Below are positions 1-11,844 of a DNA stretch of 64,000 nt, in pieces. Location of the stretch: NCBI RefSeq assembly GCF_965363235.1, contig NC_134847.1, positions 47,619,305 through 47,683,304 of the forward strand, in the 5' to 3' direction. The notes beneath the pieces are model-generated. The model had not been told where the DNA came from and did no database searches. It worked only from the letters and a program-made list of their open reading frames with translations. Positions within the stretch are counted from its first letter, which is position 1; the number at the start of each line of letters is the position of its first letter. The translations under genes and the position numbers were made by a program. The DNA comes from Mytilus galloprovincialis. Its lineage: Eukaryota > Mollusca > Bivalvia > Mytilida > Mytilidae.

Positions 1-783
1 TGTAATAGCCATTATTATGTATATCTCTGAGTCTGCGCTAAGTATAGATATATCGAGAATTTTAACACAGTGTTGTTTACAAAGCGAAAGAAGCACGTCA
101 TATAAGAATTTCCTAATCGAAATTTATAAATAAAACAATGATATAGAGAATTAAAAAAGTATAATTGGCCATTGGTAATATCCATATGCAGTTTTCTTTG
201 AATAACCATTATGTTACTACCAGTCCAATTTGAGCTTAAAATTAGTCAAATAGTATTTGGATTAAAGCTTTATGTGTTTTTTATTGCTTGAAATAGATCA
301 TAGAATGAAATAAAGTAATGCTCAAGTCAATATAGCATGTTTGGTTCTGTTATAGGTGTAACACCACTTATTCAGGCCCGGCCAGAAAGCATATACCAGT
401 AAGTAGTACATATTTAACACAAAAAAGTAAGGAGAGTATATAAGCAGAAAAATAAAACAAAACTCAATTGGATGAACAGAACTGTTTTACTATTTATTCC
501 TCGTTGTATTTGAGATAATATAAGTAAATACTAACACTATGAACATGAAGAAAGGGTGATAATCCTTATTGGATTTATAAAAAAAACATCTTGTTTAACA
601 AATAACTGTTACAGTTTTTGGTTAACAAAATATAATATCCATATATCATGGCATTTGTGACAATGTAATTTGTTCTAAACTATTTGTCATTTGTGCTTTT
701 GTGTACACTATGTTCTTAACCTTTAGATTACTGATTATTTCTTTATTCGCATCACCTAATATACTGTCAGAAGAAACAAATTG
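1..783. other. AT-rich non-coding sequence
   Basis: I see no coding exon, RNA gene or clear repeat boundary here. The longest open frame is about 64 codons, lacks coding character and is interpreted as chance. Confidence 0.6.
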
Positions 784-950
784 TTATCAAGGTACCAGGC
801 TTATAATTTGACACGTCAGACGTGCGTTTCGTCTACATAAAAAGGCCAAACAAGTGTAAAGTTGAAGAGCAATTCGGACCCAAATTTACAAAAATAAAAC
901 ATTGTCTACAGCCTGGGTGTCACATAGAGATAAGATCATTCCAATGCTTG
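784..950 (-). repeat. Dispersed repeat family A, fragment, minus orientation
   Basis: The block begins with the reverse complement of a motif reading roughly 'attataa..ctggtacctttgataac' and carries 'cgtgcgtttcgtctac', followed by 'gttgaagagca'. The same string set recurs at 6954-7328 (plus), 16010-16180 (minus) and 20225-20365 (plus). I recognise it as a repeat common in mussel genomes. It has no coding capacity. Confidence 0.6.
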
Positions 951-1471
951 AAGTTCATTAATAAACTGTTCTTATCGATATCAATACCTCCATTATAAGT
1001 TTTAAATTCTTTATATATAGTCTATAGTGTGTGCCATACGACATGGTGGTTGCTCAATTATCTAGCAACCTGCTTTCTTCAAATCCCATTACAGCTCTTT
1101 AATCGTGACATTCTGAGCTTGTGTGAATTCGCATAGCAGGTGATACGTACATATCTGGAAATGCTTATCCTGCCCTGGTCTCGCTTCATTTGATTTTTTT
1201 CTCTCGATATTCTCAGTTATTATTTACCTTAATGTGTCCCTTTTTAATCGATTTACGAGGTTTGAGCATCGGTAAAAGTGTCTCGTGTTAATATTACTTA
1301 CATGTCGACATTGACCAGAAAAGACAAGGACATATTAAATTTTTTAACATATGTATTTCTTTAATTCATTGTAAAAATCCCCCGGACATCAGGATATTCC
1401 ACATTGTACAAGTTAGTCTCCTAGAATGATTAATTCTACTTAAAGCAAGGAACTGGACTCTAAAAAAATTA
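951..1471. other. Non-coding sequence upstream of the LINE insertion
   Basis: AT-rich DNA with no supported gene. It ends at the left target-site duplication of the L1/Tx1-type element. Confidence 0.5.
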
Positions 1472-1485
1472 ATTGTACTAACTTT
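1472..1485 (+). repeat. Left target-site duplication of the L1/Tx1-type LINE
   Basis: The 14-mer ATTGTACTAACTTT occurs here and again at 5031-5044, right after the element's terminal A-run. Direct repeats of this length flanking a poly-A-ended LINE are the hallmark of target-primed reverse transcription. Confidence 0.75.
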
Positions 1486-4400
1486 TAAACAATAAACTAA
1501 CTAAACAATTATACTAACAATAAATCCAAATAAAACGCAATATACCTGGAAAAGAAAAAATAATGAAGTAGCTAGTAGAATTGATTATTTTCTAGTTAGT
1601 GAAGATGTGAGATCAAGAGTACTCAGCACTGATATACGACCTGCAACAATTCAATATACAGATCACTTAGCGATTTCACTTAAAATTAATCATTGTCAAG
1701 GGAACAAAGGAAAGGGATACTTCAAATTAAACAACACTAATTTACAGTATTCTTAATGACGAATCATACAAAATAAAAATAAATACTTTAATAGATAAAT
1801 ATGAAAAAAATAAGAAATAAAAAAAGTCTAGCAATTGTGTGGGATCTCTTTAAAATAGAAGTAAGAGAGAAAACTATAGAACATTGTAAATTAAAAGCTA
1901 AACATAAAAGAGATGAAATTACAAAATTAGAAAAAGAACTTAAACTTTTGAATGAAATTCATGATAACAACCTGGATGGAAAAAATAATAATTTGCCAAA
2001 CATAATAGATTCAATAAATAAAACAGAAGAACCGCTACAAACTCTATATTCAGATAAAATAAAAGGGGCACAAATAAGATCACGAGTTAAATGGATAGAA
2101 GAGGACGAAAAAAATACAAAATATTTCTTGGGATTAGAAAAATCAAGACAAACAAGGAAAAACATTACTGCTATAAGGGACAGTAAAGGAAAAATAACAG
2201 AAGATCAAGGCAAACTATTAGAAACGGGGAGAAATTATTATGTCAATTTATATAAGTCAACTAATCCTGAATTAAGAGAAATTAAAAATTATATTGAAAA
2301 AACTAAAATAAATTACAAACTAAGTACACAAGAAGGTAATGAAATTGACGGCAACCTGACAATAGAGGAATGTACAAAATCTGTCTTTAAATGAAACTTA
2401 ATAAAACACCAGGTATCGATGGTCTCCCAATTGAATTTTATAGAGCTTTCTGGTTCAACTTACAAAACTTTGCTGTAGATGTTTTTAATCATTGCTATGA
2501 AAAAAAAGAATTGACAAATTCTCAAAAACTAGGATTAATTACCCTTATATACAAGAAAAACGACCCATTAAATTTAGATAATTATAGACCAATTACCTTA
2601 CTAAATGTAGATACCAAAATTATAGCATACTCTCTTGCACAAAGACTGAAACCAATATTGCATAAAATCATTCATAGTGATCAAAACGGTTATGTAAAAA
2701 ACAGATATATTGGATTTAATATTAGACAAATCCAAGATATTATAGATTATTCGGAAAATTTCAATGTAGATGGAGCAATCCTATTTTTAGACTTCACAAA
2801 GGCATTTGACTCGCTAGAATGGGAATTTATGTATTGTTCTTTAAAGAAATTTGGTTTCCAGGAATCTATTTTGAGGTGGATAAATACTTTATACACAGAT
2901 ATAAAGTGTTGCATATTAAATAATGGCTGGATTTCAAGACCCTTCAACATTGAGCGCGGAATCCATCAAGGGTGTCCCGCGAGTTCTATAATTTTCGTCA
3001 TTGCTGTTGAAATTTTAGCTAGTAGATTAAGACAAAATAAAAAAATTAAAGGTTTTCAAATTAAACTAGATAATAAAACCTATACCTTAAAATTAAGCCA
3101 GCTTGCAGACGACACCACTTTATTTTTAAATTCAAAACAAGAAGTGTCATTAACTTTGAATATTATAGAAATTTTTGGATCACTTTCAGGCCTAAAGCTT
3201 AACCGAAATAAAACAGAAGGAATATGGCTCGGCAATTTAAAGTCCTGCAAAGATAAAGTTGAAAACATTAATTTTACACAAAAACCTATAAAAGTTTTGG
3301 GAATATACTTTGGACTTAATAAAAATGAGTGTAAAAAATTAAACTTGCAACGACAATACGAAAAATCTGAAAAAATAATTAAAGATATGAATAAAAGAAA
3401 TTTAACCATGTTAGGTAAGATAACTCTTGTTAAATCATTAATCTTACCGAATATTACTTATGTTGCATCTGTAACCGAAATTGATAACGAATACCTAGCA
3501 AAATTTAAAAAATAATATATAGTTTTATATGGAATAATAAATCAGAAAAAGTTAAAAGGGATATAATAAGTAAAAATTACCATGCTGGCGGGCTTAAAAT
3601 GATAAACATAGATAAATATCTAGAAGCGATAAATATAATTTGGGTAAAAAAACTCATCGATAACGAAGATCTATCACCCAATTGGAAAGTCTTACCAAAA
3701 TTTTATTTTGATAAATTTGGACAAGAATTCCTTATATTTAAAATGAATTTCAACAATATTAATTTGGTCTACAAACTGAAAGAACTAATTCCACAATTTT
3801 ACTTAAGAATAATCATATCATGGATAAATTCAAAATCTGAAAAAGAATCAGATCATCTATCATTTAAACAAATTAGACAGCAGCTTATATGGGGCAATAA
3901 AAATATCAAATTAAACGGTAAATGTCTCATTTTCAAAAACTGGATAAACAGTGAAATTCTATTTTTAAATGACATTATTGATAATAAAGGAAAATTTAAT
4001 CAAAACATGATCTTAGATAAACTATCCTGTCATGCTAACTAGTTGTCGGAATATTCTAAATTAATGAAAGCAATACCAAAACAGTGGTTACAAGAGCTAA
4101 CTAAAGAAGAATCAATAAAAACAAAAGTTGCTATTGACTCCGAACATAAATTTAAAGATAAAAAAAGGAAAAGCGGTATCACTTAAAAACAGTTCCTCCA
4201 AAGACATTTATATCTCCCTCTTAAATAGATATTATGAAAAACCAATAGGATTTCAAAAATGGGACAACATATTTATCTTGGAAAACAACACAAGCAAAAG
4301 ACAACAAATGCTAAATTATATCTTTTATTATATACAAGATAATAAATTCAAAATGTAAAGATGGAAATTTCTGCACTACATTTTACCAACCAAACAATTA

Positions 4401-5030
4401 CTTTTCTCTTGGAAAATAACTAAAACTCCGCTATGTTATATTTATGATGTCATCGAAGATTATGAGCACTACTTTTTGACATGCAAATTTCTAAAATCAT
4501 TTTGGGATCAAATAAAACTATTACTTGATAAACTTAAAATAGGACATCATATAATATCAATTAGATCACTTTTGTACGGATACAAAATAAACGATACAAG
4601 TTATTACAGTATTAATGATTTAATAACAATTATTCTTTTTACTGTTTACAAAGGATACTACATATCCGAACAAAAAACAAAACAAATTAATATGTTTGAA
4701 ATTTTCAAAAAAGAATTTCTTCAATATCATGAAATATTGACAAATAAAGAAGGCAAATATGAAAAATTCCATAATCTGGTTGCAACAAAAATTAAATTAA
4801 TTTCATGAATTAGAATTTATAATACATCATGTTATCTTATTTCTATTCAGTTACATACATGTCATTATTACTATATATATATATATATATATTGTGCACT
4901 AACAAGTACTAACTTTATCAATTAAATGCTATATACTAACGTTAACGAGGCCGGGATAAGGTACCGGTACTTCATGTATCTCTAACAAATGTAAAATTCA
5001 AATAAAATATTATAACACTTAAAAAAAAAA
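1486..5030 (+). mobile_element. 5'-truncated non-LTR retrotransposon, L1/Tx1-like
   Basis: The insertion runs from the left target-site duplication to a 10-A tail at 5021-5030 and is flanked by 14-bp direct repeats. It starts inside the C-terminal part of an APE-type endonuclease, so ORF1 and most of the endonuclease are missing. It then holds a degenerate reverse transcriptase, a C-terminal region and an AT-rich 3' tail with a short (TA)n run near 4873-4892. Motif wording in the reverse transcriptase (KTPGIDGLPIEFY, NYRPITLLNVD, GYVKNRYIGFNI) is closest to what I know of the L1/Tx1 clade. Clade assignment is by recognition, not by a tree. Confidence 0.8.
1513..4808 (+). pseudogene. Degenerate LINE ORF2 (endonuclease C-end, reverse transcriptase, C-terminal region)
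   Basis: About 1513-1756 encodes the end of an APE endonuclease, with SRIDYFLVSE and a TDHLAISL (SDH-type) motif. It stops and shifts near 1755. The frame 1801-2394 holds the linker. The frame 2391-3515 holds the reverse transcriptase core: TPGIDGLP, an FLDFTKAFD catalytic motif A, GIHQGCPAS and an LADDT catalytic motif C (usually FADD in this family). A slip in an A-run near 3510 moves the frame again; the thumb and C-terminal region continue through 3521-4042, then in another frame at 4128-4358 and 4476-4808. There are at least four frame breaks, so no intact protein can be made. The catalytic aspartates themselves are still present, which suggests moderate age. Confidence 0.85.
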
Positions 5031-5044
5031 ATTGTACTAACTTT
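5031..5044 (+). repeat. Right target-site duplication of the L1/Tx1-type LINE
   Basis: Exact second copy of ATTGTACTAACTTT, immediately after the element's A-tail. Confidence 0.75.
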
Positions 5045-5515
5045 CAATGTTGATTTAACTAAGAATTAACTTTAGCTTTTCATTCATTTTATATTATACA
5101 AACGTTGGACTTTTTCCATTTGTAAAGCTACCATATGAGGTTATATAGAAAATGAAATACAAAAATTGCTCAAACTAATTAATTCAAAAAGGGAGAAATT
5201 TATAAAAACAAACGCTAAACTATATCAACTAACAGAGCCACTGGCACAATTTTGTACATACAATTCCCAAAGACAATAGTGTTTAAAGGCTTGTTTTAAA
5301 GCTATACAAATCCCACGAGTTTGACAGTTGTGTGTAACCAACTTTCTTACAAAATAATTGAAATAAAATGAAGAGGAAAATATTTATAAGTTCCATGTTT
5401 CCGAAGTGCTTATCTTTCTGGATCGGTTAGGGCTTTTAAGTCGTTAATAAAAATTCGAATTAAAAAACTGAATGCGTCATGAGTAGGCATGCTCTATAGA
5501 TCTTTTAAAAACTGA
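5045..5515. other. AT-rich non-coding sequence
   Basis: No gene, RNA or repeat boundary seen. Confidence 0.5.
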
Positions 5516-6200
5516 ATGTTGCTAAGCACCTATCCTACTTCCACGACAAATATGTTGGTCCCAGTTGATAAAATCCATTTCAGCATCGTTTTGTGTGTGA
5601 ATCATAATAAAACAAAACTGCTTGATAAAGGAATAAAGATTGACAATTCATTTGGAGACTCAACAATTACCCCTAAGACCCTTACTGAGGAGGCAATCCT
5701 GGATAAGAATAGGTCTGAAAAATGAGTCAATGCATTTTAACCCAAAAATGAAGAACTTCATCTTCCTTCACTGTATTATTCAAAGGACTTTACTAATGCA
5801 AATGTATGTTATATTTCGGGTCTTCCAAATGCACCTTCAAACTTCTTTCTTAATTATCAACATAAATGTAATCGGCAATCGAAGTCGGGCTTCAATTTTA
5901 TTGTCATATTGTCAAACTACCTTCTTAATGTTGTCGTGAATATGATATGGTTACACAAACATTCGAAAGATCTGAGAGAGTAAACAATTTTAGTCTCTTT
6001 CCCCTTATAGTATTATTAAATCATTTCACTTTTGATACTCTTCAAATGTATTCCCGTTTTAAAACTAAAAGAAATATTGATCATTCTTTGTTTCATAAAA
6101 ATCCTATATTTACAGATACTTTGTCTACGGGAGAGATAAATGGTACTTTGATCTTAAAAAAAATTCAGAGGCTCACTTCATACAGTAGCTTCTTGTAAAG
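5516..6200 (+). pseudogene. Possible decayed Penelope-like element reverse transcriptase fragment
   Basis: Short pieces in shifting frames resemble the N-terminal half of Penelope-like reverse transcriptases. They are an LHLPSLYY-like stretch near 5755, a VNMIWLHKHSKDL-like stretch near 5935-5980 (compare the family's G-V-N-x-x-W-I-x-x-N-S-x), an FDTLQMYS stretch near 6030 where the family has a TFDFSTLYT motif, and GRDKWYFDL near 6130. Between them are stops and frameshifts, and motif A is not intact. The similarity is from memory of mussel Penelope elements; a chance resemblance is possible. Confidence 0.45.
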
Positions 6201-6953
6201 AATGAAAATAATCTAGAACTATTATTTAACTTCATGTTCCGCTGTCTAGATGCCCTCCCACTAGATAATTAAAAGTGTGATGGTTGCAAGTGTGTTGAAC
6301 GTATTTATCCCGTAAAACTAAATTATATAACACTAAGACAATAACAATCAAAACCAAAGAGTAAACAAAGACTCACAAAACCAAAGGACATTTACATCAA
6401 CAGTTATAAATAATAATTAAGGAACAACACGACCTCCTCTAAAAACTGGGAGTGGAATAGGTCAGGTACTAACAGCTAAATTGACAATAAGGATTGGTTC
6501 AAAATAAGAATTTACGATACAAGAGATGATAAATGAGATAATTTGAGCTTTCAAGTTGTTAACTTTAAATGTTTTTGTAATAAAATTCTGGCTGCACTGT
6601 GCCTACATCTTGAGTATAAATCAACCAGTTGATGCGATATTCTAAAGCATTTCATATCATGAATTCTTTTAAAGAGGTTTGCTGTTTACAAGAAAGCTAT
6701 TATATTAAACCAAGAGTTCCAAGAGGAAAATTAAAACCATCTCTTCAAAATTGTATGGATGCCATCATGGTTTATTTGACATTTATGGAAAAAATGTTTC
6801 ACAGATCACGATGAATATGCTGCAACTGTCGCTTTTACAAACCCGTTCTCGTTTCCTCGAACGTCACCTATGACTAATCACCTGGTTTGTGTCAGGTTCT
6901 GTCACATATGGCGCCAGATCAGCTATTCTTCCAGAGGCACTAAGATAACATAG
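6201..6953. other. Non-coding sequence with one unrecognised short ORF
   Basis: The plus frame at 6629-6814 (61 codons, starting at TTG then ATG) reads fairly like protein (KPSLQNCMDAIMVYLTFMEK) but matches nothing I know and has no clear splice context. The rest shows no gene. Confidence 0.35.
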
Positions 6954-7328
6954 GCGTATTAAATTATAATCCTGTTACTTTTGATAACTATTAACACCAT
7001 TGGGTAGATGCCACTGCTGGTGGACGTTTTGTCCCCGAAGGTATAACTTCGGTGTTGACATGAATATCAATTATATGGTCATTTTAATAAGTTTCCTGTT
7101 TACAAATGTATGATTTTTTAGAAATACTAGGGATTTTCTTATCCCAGGCTTAGATGACATTAGCCGTATATGGCACAACTTTTTTGAATTGTTGGTCCTC
7201 AGTGCTCTACAACTTTGCATTTGTTTGTAACTATTTTGATCTGAGCATCATTGATGATTCTTATGTAGACGAAACGCACGTTTGGCGTATTAAATTATAA
7301 GCTTGGTACCTTTGATAACTATTTGATG
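6954..7328 (+). repeat. Dispersed repeat family A, longest copy in the window
   Basis: The block opens and closes with the same end string (gcgtattaaattataa followed by a 'ggtacctttgataacta'-like end). This means one full unit of about 310 bp plus the tail of a preceding unit, as in a short tandem arrangement. The interior carries 'ccactgctggtggacgtttt', 'cacttcggtgttgacatgaat'-type wording and 'tgatgattcttatgtagacg'. Shorter copies lie at 784-950, 16010-16180 and 20225-20365. It is non-coding. Confidence 0.65.
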
Positions 7329-8044
7329 TGTTTTTGTCTTGTGTCTTGTGTTCTACTAGTATGTTGTGTTTTATGTTATTTTGTTTTGTCTTTTGATTCA
7401 TTTTAGTTTTAGCCATGGCATCGTCAGTTTGTGTTTGAGGTATGAGTTTGAATATTCTTTTGATATTTTTCGCTTATTTCTGAGTCTATTTTAAAATATT
7501 CTATCAATAATATATATAGGACAAATAAAAGAAAAAGAACTTAAAAGAAAGCAAATATTTAAATTAAAATCTTGCTCATGTAAATGAAATTAGCATTTTC
7601 TATATACACATTAAACAACAATCTAATTTTTTTTAATGGATGATCATATATCTAATATAAGTATATTAGCTAAACTTTGAAATCGATGAAAAATTATTAA
7701 CTACCCATACATAATTGAAAATGAGAGATGAGAGTAAAAATACGACACAAATGTAATAAATATATAATTCTTAAAATATCAGATGTCAAATATTACTCTC
7801 ATAAATAGGTATTCCTCGGTTGGTTGTGACTATTCAAATTGAGGCACCAAAGACATCATTGTCTCGAACGTGTTCGGGAAGTAAAACAATCGGCCGGTTC
7901 ATTACACACAGTTATATGTATTTGTGCATCGAGTCATTGACATTGTTATTATCATTATGCTGGTTGGTCAGTTAGCCTATGTCAGTGGGCACAGTGCAAA
8001 CCGTGTTGTTGTTAATATCACAATATGATAAGTGTTTGTAAAGA
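7329..8044. other. Non-coding 3' flank of the receptor gene
   Basis: Downstream of the minus-strand receptor stop codon. It probably includes its 3' UTR, but I could not fix a polyadenylation site. Confidence 0.4.
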
Positions 8045-9849
8045 TTAAGGTTCATTCGAATTCGAATTTGTATATTTCCTAGTAGTGCTATTTGACACAC
8101 TTTTGTGGTCATTTTTCTTGCGCCGTTTGGATCCAGTTATTTCTTTGGCACCATTTAAAAGTTTTTCTCGCAGTTGCGTACTCATTGCAAGATAGACGAC
8201 GAAATTTAAGGAAAATCCTATCAATAAACTAAGGTCGGAATATTGTTTGGTACTTTCAAGTAATGTTACAAGCTTATTATCACTCTCATAATAGGTCACA
8301 ATCCAAAACATTACACCTGTCATGATATGCAATACTTCTGATGCAATGAATATGCCGCAGATGACAACGACAGTAATGGCGGACATAAGGTGTTTTTTCC
8401 TGACAGTCATGTTGTCAGACCACGGGAGGTTTCGTCGAAGACATGTCAATTTACTAGTTATGTAAATTGTACATACAAGAGAAAAGAATATAGCAATAAC
8501 AGTCAATATATCGCTTGTAAGATTTATATTTCTGTACACGTCGTAATATTTTAAGATTAAGTCGCCATCTATGCAACATCTTCCATCAACGTATTTTGAC
8601 AAAATCTTCCATATTACGACATTTGGTAAAAATAGAGTTATGCTCAATGTTAATGCAATAGCCGAACCTTTGACACTTCTGTTATTGGTTAAACCTCTAA
8701 TGCTCCATAATGGAAAACGAAGAGCTATTGCCTTCTGTATACACAACAAAGTTGTTATAAGAACGGACAATAAATGGAAAGCATATTTAAAATGCGTGGC
8801 GCCCATTATAATGCACGAATTGTAGTCAATTAAGTTCCAGGTAAGAACAGTACCATTGAAACTGATGTGGTGATGATAAAATTGGTAAGCGATAATCGTT
8901 GGTATACATATAAACAGCGCTGTCAGAGTGTCAGATACTGCCAACATTGATAAGAATATTGTTGTAGGCGAACGGTTGGCTTTCTGAAGAAATATGTATA
9001 GTACAAAACAATTTACAAGCGTCACTTCTCCGGCTATAACCATCTGCAAATATGCAAGTGATTTATTTGGTATATCGACAGGTAAAATAAAATCCCAATC
9101 TTTGCGGCAATTATAATAAACTTCTATGCAAGAGTTCTCATTTTTAAATGCAATGATCACATCAGGGCTAAGAAGGTACTCTTCACTAGTATAATAACTG
9201 TTCAGATAAAAGTACTCGACAAAACGTTTCATACAAGACCCATCTTTAGTCCCAAAAAAAACCTCTTTGTAATCAGGTTGACTAAATCCTGCTGCCATCG
9301 CTCCAAGTACTAACATTCCTTGCATATCATATTCATTCGGTGGTAGAATGAAAACATTCTGTTGATTAAGTAGTGACATCATTCCCCAACAGGAAGTCGT
9401 GTTGTAAAGAAAAAAGTTTAAATCAACATTAGTCACGGTATAGTTCTTTTGCGTGATGAAATTTCTGAACCAAGCGGTACAGTGATGAAGCTCGTCTGTA
9501 AAAAATATATCTACACCAGAAAAATATGGAAACACTGGATCATCAACATAGCTTACACTATAAATGCTAAACGGATCACAAAATAATTTCTCAATAACGG
9601 TTCCGTTTTCACACAGTTCCAACAATTCTTGTAATTCGAAGACATCAATATAATAGCCAAAATATACCTCGATTTCGAATTGAAAGTCAGAACATTCTTT
9701 GTTGATATTAATAAAATAAAAATTAGAATCATCAAACCGCACCATAATAGAATGATTGGCATTCAACATTGAAAAAATGTCTCCGCCGACAGAAGATAAA
9801 GCTATTTCATAAATATCCGTTGCGGGACAATGTTCTTGCAATTGTTCAG
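8045..9849 (-). CDS. Class A G-protein-coupled receptor, orphan peptide-receptor-like (3' exon)
   Basis: The exon encodes about 600 residues and ends at a TAA. No ATG opens the frame; it extends to a TTG at 9925, but a strong acceptor (tttttgtatttcag) ends at 9850, so one or more 5' exons (signal peptide) should lie upstream. With residue 1 at that TTG, residues 26-290 form a Cys- and N-glycosylation-rich extracellular region I do not recognise. Seven helices follow: TM1 ~292-314 with the conserved Asn, TM2 ~322-345 (LAVSD), TM3 ~372-402, TM4 ~418-440, TM5 ~468-492, TM6 ~511-540, TM7 ~560-585 (NFVVY in place of NPxxY). Cys371 and Cys450/451 can form the usual TM3-ECL2 disulfide. The DRY motif is replaced by QKA (IQKAIALRF). 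The tail is basic and Ser/Asn-rich. NFxxY and GRCC wording recalls FMRFamide/sex-peptide receptor relatives. The ligand is unknown. Confidence 0.8.
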
Positions 9850-10039
9850 CTGAAATACAAAAATACACATCTAAATTACACTTTATAAAAAGATTATTTT
9901 CTAAGAAGAAACAAGCTATGTACAAAAGGTACCGATCCTGGTCAAATTATATGTTCTTTGATTCGTGACTGTATGTAAAGAGATAACATTTTTAAAATAT
10001 ATTTTCTAGAATTAAACAGGATATTTTGCAGCAATTGTT
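9850..10039. other. Putative intron upstream of the receptor exon
   Basis: Contains the proposed acceptor tract. The next upstream exon was not found within the window. Confidence 0.4.
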
Positions 10040-10234
10040 TATATTAGATTATGAAAAAAAATGTAAATCTGTACATTTGAATCAATAATTTTATTAAATA
10101 TAATTTATTTTCTTTAAATTAGCAAAGATTACGATTGTTGTCTTTTGAATTATATTTCTTCTGTTTTTAACCCATTTAAGTCAACAGTTGAAATAGCTTA
10201 ACGGCTTTGGTTTAATCTTTCTTTAAGATTTTTA

Positions 10235-10715
10235 TTTGACATACCCTCATCTTGATACAAGAAAACTTATATGCAAATTTAGAATAAGTGATCATTCCCT
10301 CGCTATTGAAATTGGAAGATATAAAAATAGTTACGCCCCCAAAGACTTTGTAATACGTGAAAAGGTCTGGATGATGAACCCCATGTCTTTTTAATATGTA
10401 AAATAAATGATGATTTAAGACATTTTAATGATTTAAAAACTCAATACAAAGATTTTTCTGATAAAATGAAATATATGCTAAATCCAACCACTAGTCAGCA
10501 AGTGAAATCTTTAGGCTCCATTATTTAACAGTCTATAGAACTGAGGACAGGGGGCACTTGGGGTCATTTGTTGTGTTTAATGTTTTGGTTTATTTTTATT
10601 TTCTATGTAAATTGTAATTTTATCATTATATTTTTGTTATTACATGTAATTGTCATGCCTTTGGCCCTCTTATGGGTGTAATATGTGCTTTAATAAAGTT
10701 ATTATTTTTAATGTT
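10235..10715 (+). pseudogene. LINE 3'-end fragment inserted in the tandem array
   Basis: The stretch at 10275-10330 encodes FRISDHSLAIEIGRYK. A shifted frame further on encodes DEPHVFLICKINDDLRHF and NPTTSQQVKSLGS. These resemble the C-terminal end of LINE ORF2 proteins that carry a DExH..C segment. It ends in a 3' UTR with AATAAA near 10690 and a short T/A-rich tail. The fragment is truncated at both protein ends and frameshifted. It interrupts monomer 1 of the array. Confidence 0.6.
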
Positions 10716-11062
10716 ATTTTGAAAGTGTCAGCTAGAAACTAATTTCAATATATTTATTTCTATCTTACTCTTGTATGTATTTTTTGAGGTAAATCTGTAC
10801 ATATGAATTAATAATTTTGGTATAAATTTATTTTCTTTAATTTAGTAAAGGTTACGATTGTTGTCTTTTAAATTATTATATTTCTTCTAAAAAAATTAAC
10901 CTGTAAGGCTTAGAATTGGGGGTCATTCAAGTATATAAAAAAAGTTTAATTTAAGTCAACAGTTGTAATAGCTTTACGGCTTTCGTTTGAACTATCTTTT
11001 TTTTCAAAAGTGTCAGCTAGAAACTTATTTTAATATACTTGTTTCTATCTTACTTTTGTATG

Positions 11063-11067
<5 letters not shown>

Positions 11068-11147
<80 letters not shown>

Positions 11148-11150
11148 TAT
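11068..11150. repeat. (TA)n microsatellite
   Basis: About 80 bp of nearly pure TA dinucleotides. It creates a spurious Tyr/Ile ORF and is a likely site of length error in the assembly. Confidence 0.9.
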
Positions 11151-11274
11151 ACGGGGAAAGCTAACACACGGCTTCGAATCCCGGCGAGGGAAGAACAAAA
11201 CATTTGCGAAAGCAAATTTACAGACCTAACATTATTGGGTTGATGTTTAGACGAGTTGTATATATATATAAATG
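11151..11274 (+). repeat. SINE-like dispersed repeat fragment
   Basis: The string 'gaatcccggcgagggaagaac' then 'gcaaatttacagacctaaca' recurs reverse-complemented at 14255-14345. The 'cttcgaatcccgg' part looks like a tRNA B-box, so a tRNA-derived SINE tail is possible. No matching A-box or cloverleaf is visible. Confidence 0.45.
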
Positions 11275-11557
11275 TATATTAAGATCCATTTTGTTACATC
11301 TTGTGATCAATTTTATTTGGAATCGCCAATGGCAGTCAGCAGGGTTAAAGAACATCAGTTGTTCGACCTGTGTGTCAAATGCGTTTTGTTTAAATATACT
11401 TTTTCACTTTTTTTGGTCTTTTGGAAAATGTTGTCTGTGCTGTTTTTAGACCCTTCTACAACGAATTTTTTTTTTACATGCACACGTATAAAAATTGCGG
11501 TTTTTATCCAACGCAATCATAGGTTTGAACGTAGTTTTCAATTTAGACTCGTTTATA
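11275..11557 (+). repeat. Direct repeat copy 1 (about 283 bp)
   Basis: Nearly identical to 11845-12127, from 'tatattaagatccattttg' to 'atttagactcgtttatat'. The differences are a few indels in homopolymers and isolated substitutions, which implies a recent local duplication. Confidence 0.85.
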
Positions 11558-11844
11558 TTTTTTCGTTTGGGCTTGTATCATATTTTCCCTCCGGTTTATA
11601 TGATCCGTTCATCCTATATTGACTCTTAAAATTCAAGAGTTTATCTAAAAATGAGGGTACTTTTTCTAAAAATGGGGGTACTTTTTATATGGCCTTCCAA
11701 ATACCGTTTCGATCCCTAACATCACTGAAGAGACATTTATTGTCGAAATCCGGATCTGGTGTACTAAAAAAATATTGACACCGTATGTTTGTGGCATAAC
11801 ATCGTGGCCACAAGTTAAAAAAATTTTCTGTTTAGTATTAAATT

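Noticed and set aside
11160..11190. tRNA gene suggested by a B-box-like GTTCGAATCC-type string
   Set aside because: No A-box, acceptor stem or cloverleaf can be drawn around it. It belongs to a dispersed SINE-like repeat found again at 14255-14345.
10987..11229. 80-codon Tyr/Ile ORF
   Set aside because: Translation of the (TA)n microsatellite.
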